Positions 42,716 to 50,639 of a stretch of DNA of 64,000 bases are shown here, in pieces. Made by a program: the position numbers and the translations under genes. This stretch comes from Capillimicrobium parvum. GTDB lineage: Bacteria; Actinomycetota; Thermoleophilia; Solirubrobacterales; Solirubrobacteraceae. Position 1 is the stretch's first letter. The number at the start of each line of letters is the position of its first letter. Under the pieces are notes generated by a model. The model searched no databases. It was given only the letters and a program-made list of their open reading frames with translations, and was not told the DNA's origin. The stretch covers positions 5,208,001 to 5,272,000 of the forward strand of contig NZ_CP087164.1 in the NCBI RefSeq assembly GCF_021172045.1, given 5' to 3'.

Positions 42716-44422
42716 ATGCGCCGACTTGTCGCCGCCCGGGTGTCGAAGCTACTGGCGGTCGCCGCGGTCCTGGCGACCGCCCTCCCCGCCGCGGCCTCCG
42801 GTGCGGCCCCGCGCGGGCGCCCCGTGACGGCGGATCCGATGCCCGCGGGCCGGGTCTACACCGCCGCCGGGTGGCTCCTGGACGAGTCGGCCTGGGTGCG
42901 CCCTCCTTCGGACGGAGAGCCGGCAACCACCGCGACGCTGGACCTGCCGGAGCAGATGCTGGAGCTCGCCGACGGGAGCCTGCTCGTCACGGCGGACGTG
43001 AACACGATCTACCGGGTCGGCTCGGGCGGGGGGCTCCGGCTGTTCGCGGGAGGCCGCGCGCGCTCGCACCGCGAGGGGCGGCCGGCCACCCAGGCCGGCT
43101 TCGACTGGATCTCAGACCTGGCGCAGCTGCCCGACGGCAGCGTCCTCGTCTCCGAGCAGTTCGGCGACCTCATCCGCCGCATCCTTCCCGACGGCACCAT
43201 CCGCACCGTCGCCGGCACGCGAAAGCCCCGGGGCACAGGCGGGGTGTCCGGGTTCGGCGGCGACGGGGGCCCGGCCGTCCGGGCGAAGCTCGACGGACCG
43301 AAGGCGCTCGCCGTGCTGCCCGACGGCAGCTTCCTCATCGCGGACTCGGTGAACAACCGGGTCCGGCGCGTCTCACGCGCCGGAAGGATCACGACGGTGG
43401 CCGGCGACGGACGCGGGCGGCCCAGCGGCGACGGCGGCCCGGCGACCAGCGCCGGGGTCGCGCAGCCGGTCGCGCTCTCCGTCCAGCCGGACGGGGGCTT
43501 CCTCATCGCCGAGGGCGGCGGGCTCCACCCCCTGAACCTCACCCACGGCCCCGGCGGGGTGCGCCGCGTCGCGCCGAGCGGAAGGATCACCACCCTGACC
43601 CGGCTGCAGGTGCGCAGCCTCGTCGCCACCGACGACGGCGGGTTCCTCGCGGCACCCGGCTGGGAGCACGACGAGAGCGCGAACAGGATCATCCGCGTCG
43701 ATGCCCGCGGTCGTGCGCGTCTGGTGGCCGGGACGTCCGACGTCATCGGCGACTCGTGGGCGCAGCTGAGCCCGCCGTTCCTCAACGGCATCCCACCCCG
43801 CGCCACGGCGGTCTACACCGAGGACCTCGCTCCCGCGCGCGACGGCGGCGTCTACTTCAACGACGTCTCGCGCATCCGCTACTGGGCACCCGCCGACCCC
43901 CGGCGCCTGGCGATCGGCATCGGCGCGGCGACCCTCACCTCGCCCCTCGTCCTGCAGGCCCACGTGCATCTCACCCGGCCGGCGACCATCGTCGCGACGG
44001 CCCGCCGCGACGGGCAGGTCGTCCGGGAGGCCACGACCGACATGCCCGCGGGAGAGCACGTGATCGCGCTCGGAGAGCCGGTCGACCCCGGGCGCTACAG
44101 GCTCTCGGTCACCGCCACCTCGGCCGCGGCGGTTCCGCACCGGGTCAGCGACACGGTCCTGGTCTACCCCGGCGGGGTGCTCACCGCCGACGCGGCGCGC
44201 GACGAGCTGACGCGGCTCGTGCGTCAGGGCGACGTGTTCACGTTCCGCAGACCATCCCAGGCCGCCACCGTCACGGGGTGCGAGCTCGTCGGCACGACCA
44301 GAGCCACGTGCGCGATCGAACGGCCCGACAGGCAGTGCTCGGTGACGAGCGACGTCGTCCTGCGCCCGAACGGCAGCGTCGGGCTCGGGCTGCTCGACGG
44401 CCCGGACCGATGCTTTTCGTGA
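42716..44422 (+). CDS. Exported NHL-repeat-like beta-propeller protein
   Basis: 568 residues from ATG 42716, followed by a signal peptide (KLLAVAAVLATALPAAASGA). Between about 75 and 390 it has five or six repeats of the type LPDGSxLIADSxNNRVRRVS..GRITTVAG, i.e. NHL/SMP-30-like propeller blades. The C-terminal ~180 residues are beta-rich with several cysteines. It is probably extracellular and binds rather than cuts a ligand; no catalytic residues stand out. Single transcription unit on the plus strand, convergent with the exporter gene at 44498. Confidence 0.82.
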   Translation: MRRLVAARVSKLLAVAAVLATALPAAASGAAPRGRPVTADPMPAGRVYTAAGWLLDESAWVRPPSDGEPATTATLDLPEQMLELADGSLLVTADVNTIYRVGSGGGLRLFAGGRARSHREGRPATQAGFDWISDLAQLPDGSVLVSEQFGDLIRRILPDGTIRTVAGTRKPRGTGGVSGFGGDGGPAVRAKLDGPKALAVLPDGSFLIADSVNNRVRRVSRAGRITTVAGDGRGRPSGDGGPATSAGVAQPVALSVQPDGGFLIAEGGGLHPLNLTHGPGGVRRVAPSGRITTLTRLQVRSLVATDDGGFLAAPGWEHDESANRIIRVDARGRARLVAGTSDVIGDSWAQLSPPFLNGIPPRATAVYTEDLAPARDGGVYFNDVSRIRYWAPADPRRLAIGIGAATLTSPLVLQAHVHLTRPATIVATARRDGQVVREATTDMPAGEHVIALGEPVDPGRYRLSVTATSAAAVPHRVSDTVLVYPGGVLTADAARDELTRLVRQGDVFTFRRPSQAATVTGCELVGTTRATCAIERPDRQCSVTSDVVLRPNGSVGLGLLDGPDRCFS

Positions 44423-44497
44423 CCGTGCGGTGAATCCCGCGGCCGCGCGCGCGGGCGACCGAGTTCGTCGGCCGCGTCGCCGCCCGACCGCAGGCCA

Positions 44498-46027
44498 TCA
44501 GCTCGGCGGGACGGCGGAGGGCACGCTCGGGCAGGTCGCCACCTCGCTGCGCGGGCCGCGAAGGTAGACGACCAGCGCGCCCGCGACCATCACCGCGGCG
44601 GCGACCAGCAGCGCGACGCTCAGCCCGTCGGCGAACGCGTTGCCGGCCGCGGTGGCGAGGTCCGCGCCGCGCGGCCCGATGCGCTCCGCGATCGCCATCG
44701 CCGCCGGCAGGGACTCCTGCGCGCGCGAGACCGCCTCGGCGGGCGCGCCCGAGCCCGCGAGCGCGTCGCCGAGGCTCGAGCTGTAGGCGGCGGCCAGGAC
44801 GCTGCCGAGCACCGCGATGCCGAGCGCGCCGCCGACCTCGCGGGAGGCGTCGTTGACCGCCGACGCCACGCCCTGCTTCTCGGCCGGCACGGACTCGACG
44901 ATGGCGGTCGTGGCGGGCGTCGTGGCCAGCGCCAGGCCGAAGCCGAGGACGAGCAGGCCGGCCAGCAGGTGCCAGTAGGAGGCGTCCGGGCCGAGCGTCG
45001 ACAGGATCGCCATGCCGCCGCCGGCGATCGCCAGCCCGGGCGGCCCGATCCGGCGCACGCCGAAGCGGTCGATGAGCCGCGGCACGCGCGACGACACGCC
45101 GATCAGCACGACGCCCATCGGGGCGAGCGCGATCCCCGCCTCGAGCGGCGAGTAGCCGAGCACGAACTGCACGTACTGCAGCAGGACGAAGATGAAGCCG
45201 AACATGCCGAAGAACTGCACGAGCAGCGACAGCGACCCGGCGCCGAAGCCGCGCAGCAGGAAGAGGCGCGGGTCGAGCATCGGCTGCTCGCGGCGCAGCT
45301 CGTGGGCGACGAACGCCGCGCCGAGGGCGATGCCCACGGCGAAGCCGCCGACGACGAGCCCGTCGCCCCACCCGCGCTGCGGCCCCTCGATGAACGCCCA
45401 GACGATCGCGGTCAGCGCGAGCGCCGACAGGACGGCGCCGCCGGCATCGAGCGGCGGGCGCTCGGGCGCACGGCCCTCGTGGACGAACCGGACGGTCCCC
45501 GCCGCGGCGAGCGCGGCGAGCACGACGTTCAGCACGAAGATCGACGGCCAGCTGAAGACCTCGAGCACCGCGCCCGAGACGAGCAGGCCGAGCAGCGCGC
45601 TGCCCCCGGCCACGCCGGCCCAGATGGCGACGGCGCGGTCGCGCTCGCCGGGGCCGAACGAGCTGGTGATCACCGAAAGCGTGGTCGGCATGATGAGCGC
45701 CGCGCCGAGTCCCATCGTGGCGCGGACGGCGATGAGGGCGCCCGGCTGGTCGATGAGCGTGGCCGCCGCGGAGGCGAGGCCGAAGATCGCCAGGCCGAGC
45801 AGGAGGATGCGCCGCCGGCCGAGCCGGTCGCCCAGCGCGCCCGCCGGCAGCAGCAGGCCCGCGAAGACGAGGGCGTAGGCGTCGACGATCCACTGGATCT
45901 GCGTCTGCGTGGCGCCGGTCTCGCGGGCGATGTCCGGAAGCGCCACGTTGAGCGAGGCGACGGTGCTCACGACGGTCGCCAGCGCGAGGCACATGGTGAG
46001 CAGGACACGGCGGCGTTCGGGGGACAT
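44498..46027 (-). CDS. DHA2-family multidrug exporter (MFS)
   Basis: 509 residues from ATG 46027, preceded by GGGAGGT seven to eight bases upstream (this decides against the GTG at 46036). About 14 TM helices; motif A GALGDRLGRRRILLLGLAIF after TM2 and ALLGLLVSGAVLEVFSWPSIF (motif C-like) after TM5. EmrB/QacA type, proton-driven export of hydrophobic toxic compounds. Divergent from a TetR regulator; a perfect palindrome at 46048-46063 lies 20 bp before its start, so repression by that TetR is very likely. Confidence 0.92.
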   Translation of the reverse strand: MSPERRRVLLTMCLALATVVSTVASLNVALPDIARETGATQTQIQWIVDAYALVFAGLLLPAGALGDRLGRRRILLLGLAIFGLASAAATLIDQPGALIAVRATMGLGAALIMPTTLSVITSSFGPGERDRAVAIWAGVAGGSALLGLLVSGAVLEVFSWPSIFVLNVVLAALAAAGTVRFVHEGRAPERPPLDAGGAVLSALALTAIVWAFIEGPQRGWGDGLVVGGFAVGIALGAAFVAHELRREQPMLDPRLFLLRGFGAGSLSLLVQFFGMFGFIFVLLQYVQFVLGYSPLEAGIALAPMGVVLIGVSSRVPRLIDRFGVRRIGPPGLAIAGGGMAILSTLGPDASYWHLLAGLLVLGFGLALATTPATTAIVESVPAEKQGVASAVNDASREVGGALGIAVLGSVLAAAYSSSLGDALAGSGAPAEAVSRAQESLPAAMAIAERIGPRGADLATAAGNAFADGLSVALLVAAAVMVAGALVVYLRGPRSEVATCPSVPSAVPPS

Positions 46028-46047
46028 GCTGGTCACCTCCCGGAGAA

Positions 46048-46063
46048 TTCAACGACTGTTGAA
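46048..46063. promoter_or_regulatory. TetR operator, perfect palindrome
   Basis: TTCAAC-GACT-GTTGAA, a 6-4-6 perfect inverted repeat in the 76-bp gap between the divergent exporter and TetR genes. A second site of the same form follows at 46093-46108. Confidence 0.8.
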
Positions 46064-46092
46064 GCCGGATGATGCCACGGTCGCCGCTATAT

Positions 46093-46108
46093 TTCAACAC
46101 CTGATGAA
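46093..46108. promoter_or_regulatory. Second TetR operator, overlapping the tetR start codon
   Basis: TTCAAC-ACCT-GATGAA, one base from a perfect match to the palindrome at 46048-46063; its right arm contains the ATG (46104) of the regulator. Centres are 45 bp apart. Binding here would autorepress the regulator. Confidence 0.65.
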
Positions 46109-46673
46109 GAAAGGCCGCCGCCCCGGCAAGCCCCAGACCCGCGAAGCGATCCTCGCCGCCGCCCGCCGCTCGTTCGCCGAACGCGGCTACGACGGCACGA
46201 CGATGCGCGGCGTGGCCGCCGAGGCCGGCGTCGACGTCGCGCTCGGGCACTACTACTTCGGCTCCAAGCGGGAGCTGTTCGCCGCTGCGCTCGAGCTGCC
46301 GGTCAACCCGGCCGACGCCATCGCCGGGCTGCTCGCGCAGGGCACCGACGACCTCGCCGAGCGCCTTCTGCGGCTGCTGCTGCAGGTCTGGGACGACCCG
46401 CAGACCGGCGGCCCGCTGCGCGCCATGCTGCGCTCGGTCGACAGCCAGCAGGAGCTGCTGCGCGGGTTCGTCGAGCGCGAGATCGTGGCGCGGCTGGCGA
46501 CCGCGATCGACGGCCCCGGCGCGGAGCTGCGCGCCACCGCGGCGGCGACGCAGATCATCGGGCTCGTCCTCGCGCGCTACGTCGTCGAGGTGCAGCCGAT
46601 CGCCTCCGCCGGCCACGAGGAGATCGTCGCCCTCATCGCGCCGAGCCTGCAGCGCTACTTCGACCCCGCCTGA
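46104..46673 (+). CDS. TetR/AcrR-family repressor of the divergent exporter
   Basis: 189 residues from ATG 46104. N-terminal HTH: REAILAAARRSFAERGYDGTTMRGVAAEAGVDVALGHYYFGSKRELFAAAL, the typical TetR DNA-binding domain. The helical C-terminal ligand domain is in the style of AcrR-like regulators with a PsrA/TetR_C-type end. Binding to the two palindromes just upstream would control both the exporter and itself. Followed by a strong terminator hairpin (46707-46741). Confidence 0.92.
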   Translation: MKKGRRPGKPQTREAILAAARRSFAERGYDGTTMRGVAAEAGVDVALGHYYFGSKRELFAAALELPVNPADAIAGLLAQGTDDLAERLLRLLLQVWDDPQTGGPLRAMLRSVDSQQELLRGFVEREIVARLATAIDGPGAELRATAAATQIIGLVLARYVVEVQPIASAGHEEIVALIAPSLQRYFDPA

Positions 46674-46706
46674 GCGGCGAACAAAGCCCCTTCGCCCGCC
46701 GCGTTC

Positions 46707-46741
46707 GGCTGTCCATGCCCGCTGAGCGGGCACGGACAGCC
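46707..46741 (+). terminator. Strong terminator hairpin after tetR
   Basis: GGCTGTCC and TGCCCGC pair with GCGGGCA and GGACAGCC, giving a 15-bp stem with one A-C mismatch and loop TGA. It lies in the 130-bp gap 46674-46803, 34 bp past the stop. No clear U-run. Confidence 0.75.
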
Positions 46742-46803
46742 ACACGTCGCGCAGTGGGCCAGAGGAGGAGCCGCGCGGTGGCCCGGTAGCGTGCGGCGGG
46801 CCC

Positions 46804-47601
46804 ATGCGCCTCGCCTGTCCCGCCTGTCGGACGCCGCTGCCCGCCCTCGAGGGGGACGCGGTCGCGTGCCCCGGCTGCCGGGCCCCGTACCGGCGGCTGC
46901 CGTTCGCCTGGGACCTCACCCCGCCGCGCAAGACGTGGACGGACGGCGAGTGGGAGGTCTGGGAGCGCCTGCAGGACAACGGCGAGGTCAGCTACACCGC
47001 CGACCCCGAGCACAACCTCGGCGTCGGCGACCGCGACGACGTCCGGCGCTTCTCCGCCTTCGCGCAGCTGCACGGCGACGTGCTCGACGTCGGCTGCGGC
47101 CCCCAGCCCTGGCCGGCGTACTTCGACCGCCACGCCGAGGAAACGCGCTTCGTCGGCGTCGACCCGCTCGTCGGCGAGCGCGAGGCCCGCTACGAGCGCT
47201 ACCGCGCCCTCGCCGAGCACCTGCCGTTCGCGGACGCCGGCTTCGACGTCGTCCTGTTCGCGGGCACGCTCGACCACTTCGTCGATCCGGACGTCGCGCT
47301 CGCCGAGGCCGTGCGCATGCTGCGGCCCGGCGGCACGATCGCCGTCTACCTCGGCCACAAGCGGGCGGGGGCGCCGAAGCCGGCCGTCTCGCACGACTGG
47401 TACGAGGCGCTCGAGGTGCCCGACGGCGCGGAGGACCGCTTCCACATGGAGCGCTTCGGGCCCGGCGAGGCCGTCGCCCTCTTCGCGCGCGCGGGCCTCG
47501 AGGTCTCAGGCCAGGAGGACCACCGCGTCGACGAGTGGCACTCCTACCACTTCTATCGCCTCAGGCCGCCAGCCGCGTCGGCGACGTCCGCGCCGCGCTG
47601 A
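46804..47601 (+). CDS. Methyltransferase with N-terminal zinc ribbon
   Basis: 265 residues. N-terminal Cys-x2-Cys ... Cys-x2-Cys (CPACRTPLPALEGDAVACPGCR, cysteines at 5, 8, 22, 25) makes a Trm112/RlmA-like zinc ribbon. SAM-binding motif VLDVGCGPQPWPAYF (about 95-109) and the region LPFADAGFDVVLFAGTLDHFVDPDVALAEAVRMLRPGG follow. Class I methyltransferase; rRNA or small-molecule substrates are possible, and sugar methylation is frequent for zinc-ribbon-preceded members. Its 3' end overlaps the convergent sigma-amidotransferase gene by 41 bp. Confidence 0.87.
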   Translation: MRLACPACRTPLPALEGDAVACPGCRAPYRRLPFAWDLTPPRKTWTDGEWEVWERLQDNGEVSYTADPEHNLGVGDRDDVRRFSAFAQLHGDVLDVGCGPQPWPAYFDRHAEETRFVGVDPLVGEREARYERYRALAEHLPFADAGFDVVLFAGTLDHFVDPDVALAEAVRMLRPGGTIAVYLGHKRAGAPKPAVSHDWYEALEVPDGAEDRFHMERFGPGEAVALFARAGLEVSGQEDHRVDEWHSYHFYRLRPPAASATSAPR

Positions 47602-48703
47602 CGAGCGCGGCGGCGACCCGTCCGCCCGCCTCGGCGACGTCCGTGTGCTCCGGGTGCCACTGCAGCCCGAGCACGAACCGCTTCGACGGCACCTCGACCA
47701 TCTCGACGATCCCGTCGCCGGACAGCGACGTCACGCGCACCCCACGGCCCAGCCGGCGCACGCCCTGGTGGTGCTCGCTGACGACCTCGGTCCGGCGCCC
47801 GAGGATCGTGCGCGACAGGCTGTTCTCGCCCGTGTCGATCGGGTGCGCGCCGCTGACGTGGTCGGCGCCGCCGGCACCCTCGGACGCGATGTCCTGCCAC
47901 AGCGATCCGCCGAGCGCGATGTTCAGCATCTGGTGGCCGCGGCAGACGCCGACGATCGGCACGTCGGCCGCCAGGGCCGCACGCACCGCGCGCAGATCGC
48001 GCTGGTCGGCGGCGAGGTCCTCGTCGCCGGCGCCGAAGCGCAGCTCCTCGCCGTAGAGCGCCGGGTGGATGTCGCGGAAGCTCGCGCCGAGCAGCAGCGC
48101 GTCGGCGCCGGCGAGCTCGCGGTCGAGGCTGTCGTGGTCGATGCTGCGCATGCGGCCGCCGGCGGCCTCGATCCAGGCGCGGAACGCCTCGTCGTCATGC
48201 TTGCCGCGGAGGAAGAGCACGAGCGGCCCGTCGGCGCGCCGCCCGCGCAGGGCCTCGGCGAACGCGCCCCGAGCGCGCTCGACGCGCTTGCGCGCCGCCT
48301 CCTCGGTGACGTCGAGCAGCGCACCGAGCTCGCGGTGGCTGAGCCCGGCCTCGAAGCGCAGAAGGAGCACCATCCGCTCGTGCGGCGTGAGCGAGGCCAT
48401 CGCCTCCCGCGCGTGCAGGCGCTCGACCGGCTCGGGATGCGACCCGCCCCAGCGCTCCTCGTCGAGGACGGCGGGGTGGCGAAGCCGGCGGCGGCGCAGC
48501 TCGTCGAGCGCCAGGTTCGACGCCGTGCGGTGCAGCCAGCCGCGGTGCTGCTCAGGCGTCGCGTCGGCCGGCGCCTTGCGCCACGCACGGACGAAGGTCT
48601 CCTGGCAAAGATCGGCGGCGGTCTCGCGGTCGCCCACGATGCGCTGCAGGCGGGCCATCAGCGGCCCGCGCTGCTCGTGGAAGATGACTTCGATCTGGGT
48701 CAT
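47561..48703 (-). CDS. Fusion: ECF-type sigma factor with class I glutamine amidotransferase (peptidase C26-like) domain
   Basis: 380 residues from ATG 48703 (GTG at 48751 is possible but crosses an inverted repeat). Residues about 8-75 are sigma region 2 (FHEQRGPLMARLQRIV, DLCQETFVRAWRKA, NLALDELRRRRLR); about 100-155 are region 4 (LTPHERMVLLLRFEAGLSHRELGALLDVTEEAARKRV). With no stop and almost no linker, an amidotransferase-like hydrolase domain follows (about 160-365): DIHPALYGEE, nucleophile elbow GVCRGHQ (Cys254), HHQ (about 311-313) and WHPE (His350, Glu352), as in PuuD/gamma-glutamyl-GABA hydrolases. All three catalytic residues are present. The combination is unfamiliar to me. Downstream of and on the same strand as an FMN reductase and YceI. 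Confidence 0.88.
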   Translation of the reverse strand: MTQIEVIFHEQRGPLMARLQRIVGDRETAADLCQETFVRAWRKAPADATPEQHRGWLHRTASNLALDELRRRRLRHPAVLDEERWGGSHPEPVERLHAREAMASLTPHERMVLLLRFEAGLSHRELGALLDVTEEAARKRVERARGAFAEALRGRRADGPLVLFLRGKHDDEAFRAWIEAAGGRMRSIDHDSLDRELAGADALLLGASFRDIHPALYGEELRFGAGDEDLAADQRDLRAVRAALAADVPIVGVCRGHQMLNIALGGSLWQDIASEGAGGADHVSGAHPIDTGENSLSRTILGRRTEVVSEHHQGVRRLGRGVRVTSLSGDGIVEMVEVPSKRFVLGLQWHPEHTDVAEAGGRVAAALVSAARTSPTRLAA

Positions 48704-48715
48704 GTGGGCCACATA

Positions 48716-48747
48716 CCGGTTCAGACGCGCGAGGGCGCCCGAACCGG
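48716..48747. promoter_or_regulatory. Inverted repeat before the sigma-fusion gene
   Basis: CCGGTTC (48716-48722) and GAACCGG (48741-48747) are perfect 7-bp arms separated by 18 bases, in the 49-bp gap between the FMN reductase stop and the sigma-fusion ATG. Could be a regulator site, or a pair of GAAC-type ECF promoter elements; too weak as a terminator with this loop. Confidence 0.4.
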
Positions 48748-48752
48748 ACACA

Positions 48753-49310
48753 TCATGCCGCGATCCGCTCGCGTCGTTCGGCGACCGCGGCCGTGAGCTC
48801 CTCGATCGTCGCGGCCAGGCCGCGCTCGGTCTCCTCGTCGCTCAGCCGGCCGTCGGGATGGAACTGGTCGTCCGCCGACGGCACGGGCAGCTCCCGGTCG
48901 AGCACGCGCGCGCCGATCGCCTGGAGCACCTTGCGCGCTTCCGCCTGCGCCCACACGGCACCGAACATGCCGGTGCTCGCGCCCACCACCGCGGCGGGCT
49001 TGTTGCGCAGCGGGCTGCTGATGAGCGGGCGCGACACCCAGTCGAGCGCGTTCTTCAGCTGACCCGGGATGGAGTGGTTGTACTCCGGGGTCGAGACGAG
49101 CACGGCGTCGGCCTCCGCGATCGCCTGCTTGAGGCGCTGCACGGACGCGGGCTGCGCGTGGTGCTCGTCGTCGTCGTAGGGCGGGATGTCCCGCAGGCCC
49201 TCGTAGAGCACGAGCTCCACCTCGGGCGGCAGCAGCTGCGCTGCCGCCCGCAGGAGGGCCGTGTTGTGCGAGTCGCGCCGCAGGGATCCCGAGATGGCCA
49301 GGATCCGCAT
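48753..49310 (-). CDS. NADPH-dependent FMN reductase (flavodoxin-like)
   Basis: 185 residues. FMN-binding loop at the start (ILAISGSLRRDSHNTALLRAA), then LVSTPEYNHSIPGQLKNALDWVSR, the diagnostic region of the ChrR/azoreductase-like NADPH-FMN reductases. Reduces flavin, quinones or metal ions using NADPH. 4 bp after the YceI gene, so co-transcribed with it and under the same TetR palindromes; the set looks like a stress-response operon. Confidence 0.92.
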   Translation of the reverse strand: MRILAISGSLRRDSHNTALLRAAAQLLPPEVELVLYEGLRDIPPYDDDEHHAQPASVQRLKQAIAEADAVLVSTPEYNHSIPGQLKNALDWVSRPLISSPLRNKPAAVVGASTGMFGAVWAQAEARKVLQAIGARVLDRELPVPSADDQFHPDGRLSDEETERGLAATIEELTAAVAERRERIAA

Positions 49311-49314
49311 CGCC

Positions 49315-49842
49315 CTACGCCTTGTGGAACTCGAGCTCGACGGCGAGCGTGACGTCGTTGCCGAGCGCGTTGCCGCCCTTGGGCAGCGGAGCGTTCCAGC
49401 TGACGCCGTAGGCCGTGCGGTCGATCGTGGCCTCGAGGCTCAGGCCGAGGCGGACGTTGCCCATGAAGTCCTCGGTCGGGCCGCTGATGGTGCCGGTGGC
49501 GGTCACCGGCTGCGAGACGCCCTTGATCGTCAGCTCACCGGTGAGCGTGACGCGGTCGCCGTCGATCTCGATGCGATCGCTCGAGAACGCGATCTCCGGA
49601 TGCTGCTCGGCGTCGAAGAAGTCCGGGCCCTGGAGGTGGGCTGCGAGGTTCTCGTCCTTGACCGCGATCGACGCGACCTTGACGGCGCCGGTGAGCCGGC
49701 CGCCCTCGAGCTGTGCTTGGACGTCGGTGAGCTCGCCGCGGAACGGGGCGACGAGGTACTTCACGGAGAACGTCGCCGCGGAGTGCACGGGGGCGAAGTT
49801 CCACGTGCCGGCAAGACGCTCCGGGGTGACATCGGTGGCCAT
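49315..49842 (-). CDS. YceI-family protein
   Basis: 175 residues from ATG 49842, with AGAGGAGA just upstream. No signal peptide. YceI lipocalin-like signatures: GTWNFAPVHSAATFSVKYLVAPFRGELTDV, DFFDAEQHPEIAFSSD, GELTIKGVSQPVT. Members bind polyisoprenoid-type lipids and are stress-induced. First gene of the operon 49842-47561; divergent from a TetR gene across 86 bp that contain two matching palindromes, so it is the direct target of that repressor. Confidence 0.93.
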   Translation of the reverse strand: MATDVTPERLAGTWNFAPVHSAATFSVKYLVAPFRGELTDVQAQLEGGRLTGAVKVASIAVKDENLAAHLQGPDFFDAEQHPEIAFSSDRIEIDGDRVTLTGELTIKGVSQPVTATGTISGPTEDFMGNVRLGLSLEATIDRTAYGVSWNAPLPKGGNALGNDVTLAVELEFHKA

Positions 49843-49868
49843 CTGATTCTCCTCTGGATGTGGGTAGT

Positions 49869-49884
49869 CCGGACCGCAGTCCGC
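49869..49884. promoter_or_regulatory. TetR operator 1 (yceI side)
   Basis: CCGGACCGCAGTCCGC, with inverted arms CGGAC and GTCCG. Matches the second site at 49908-49923 in 14 of 16 positions; centres 39 bp apart. Confidence 0.7.
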
Positions 49885-49907
49885 TTGTTGCGAGTACGAT
49901 ACCATAA

Positions 49908-49923
49908 CCGGACTACAGTCCGC
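49908..49923. promoter_or_regulatory. TetR operator 2 (tetR side)
   Basis: CCGGACTACAGTCCGC; here the inverted repeat extends to CGGACT-AC-AGTCCG. It lies immediately before the regulator's ribosome-binding region, so binding would repress tetR itself. Confidence 0.75.
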
Positions 49924-49928
49924 AAGAG

Positions 49929-50543
49929 ATGATCATGACCCCCGCCACCATGGAACTCCCCGTCATCGGAACCGAGCCGCGCGAGCGCGCCGACGCCGCC
50001 CGCAACCGCCGCCGCATCCTGGCCGCGGCGCAGCGCCTGTTCGCCGAGAAGGGGGTGCAGTGCACGTCGATGGACGCGATCGCCGCGGAGGCCGGCGTGG
50101 GCAAGGGGACGCTGTTCCGGCGCTTCGGCGACCGCGCGACCCTCGCGCTCGCCGTGCTCGACGAGAGCGAGCGCGAGCTGCAGGAGGCGCTGCTGCACGG
50201 CCCGCCGCCCGTCGGTCCGGGCGCGCCACCCTGCATGCGGCTCGTCGGGTTCGGCGCCGCCATGCTCGACCGCCTCGAGGCGCACCTCGACCTGCTGCTC
50301 GACGCCGAGCTGCACAGCGCCGGCGGCTTCCTGCGCTCGGAGCCCTACATGGTCCACTGGCTGCACGTCCGGATGCTCGTCGAGCAGGCGCGGCCGAACT
50401 GCGACGTCGACTACACCACCGACGTGCTGCTCGGCGCCCTGTCCGCCCAGGTCTTCGCCCACCAGCGCCGCGTGCGCCACATGCCGCTCGAGCGGCTGAA
50501 GGACGGCTACGCGGACCTGGTCGGCAAGATGATGACGGCCTGA
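49929..50543 (+). CDS. TetR-family regulator of the yceI operon
   Basis: 204 residues from ATG 49929 (ATG at 49935 is as likely). [57 protein letters not shown]-terminal domain helical, with a single cysteine pair far apart. Two nearly identical palindromes occupy the divergent region. The 3' end is duplicated directly downstream (period 42 bp). Confidence 0.92.
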   Translation: MIMTPATMELPVIGTEPRERADAARNRRRILAAAQRLFAEKGVQCTSMDAIAAEAGVGKGTLFRRFGDRATLALAVLDESERELQEALLHGPPPVGPGAPPCMRLVGFGAAMLDRLEAHLDLLLDAELHSAGGFLRSEPYMVHWLHVRMLVEQARPNCDVDYTTDVLLGALSAQVFAHQRRVRHMPLERLKDGYADLVGKMMTA

Positions 50544-50600
50544 GTCGGCGAGGCGGTTCTGGTCGGCAAGATGATGACGGCCTGAATCGGCGGGGCGGTT
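50517..50600. repeat. Tandem duplication of the tetR 3' end, two 42-bp units
   Basis: Unit 1 (50517-50558) spans the last codons and the stop of tetR; unit 2 (50559-50600) repeats it with 40 of 42 bases identical, including the TGA. No inserted element. Same style of 3'-end doubling as at 33343-33418. Confidence 0.93.
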
Positions 50601-50639
50601 CGGCCCGCTGTGGCCGCGATTCTGTCGCGCTGACGGCGC

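Noticed and set aside
42376-44433. Alternative plus-strand ORF overlapping the NHL-type protein
   Set aside because: Arg/Pro/His-rich frame-shifted shadow of the secreted protein; no repeats or signal peptide.
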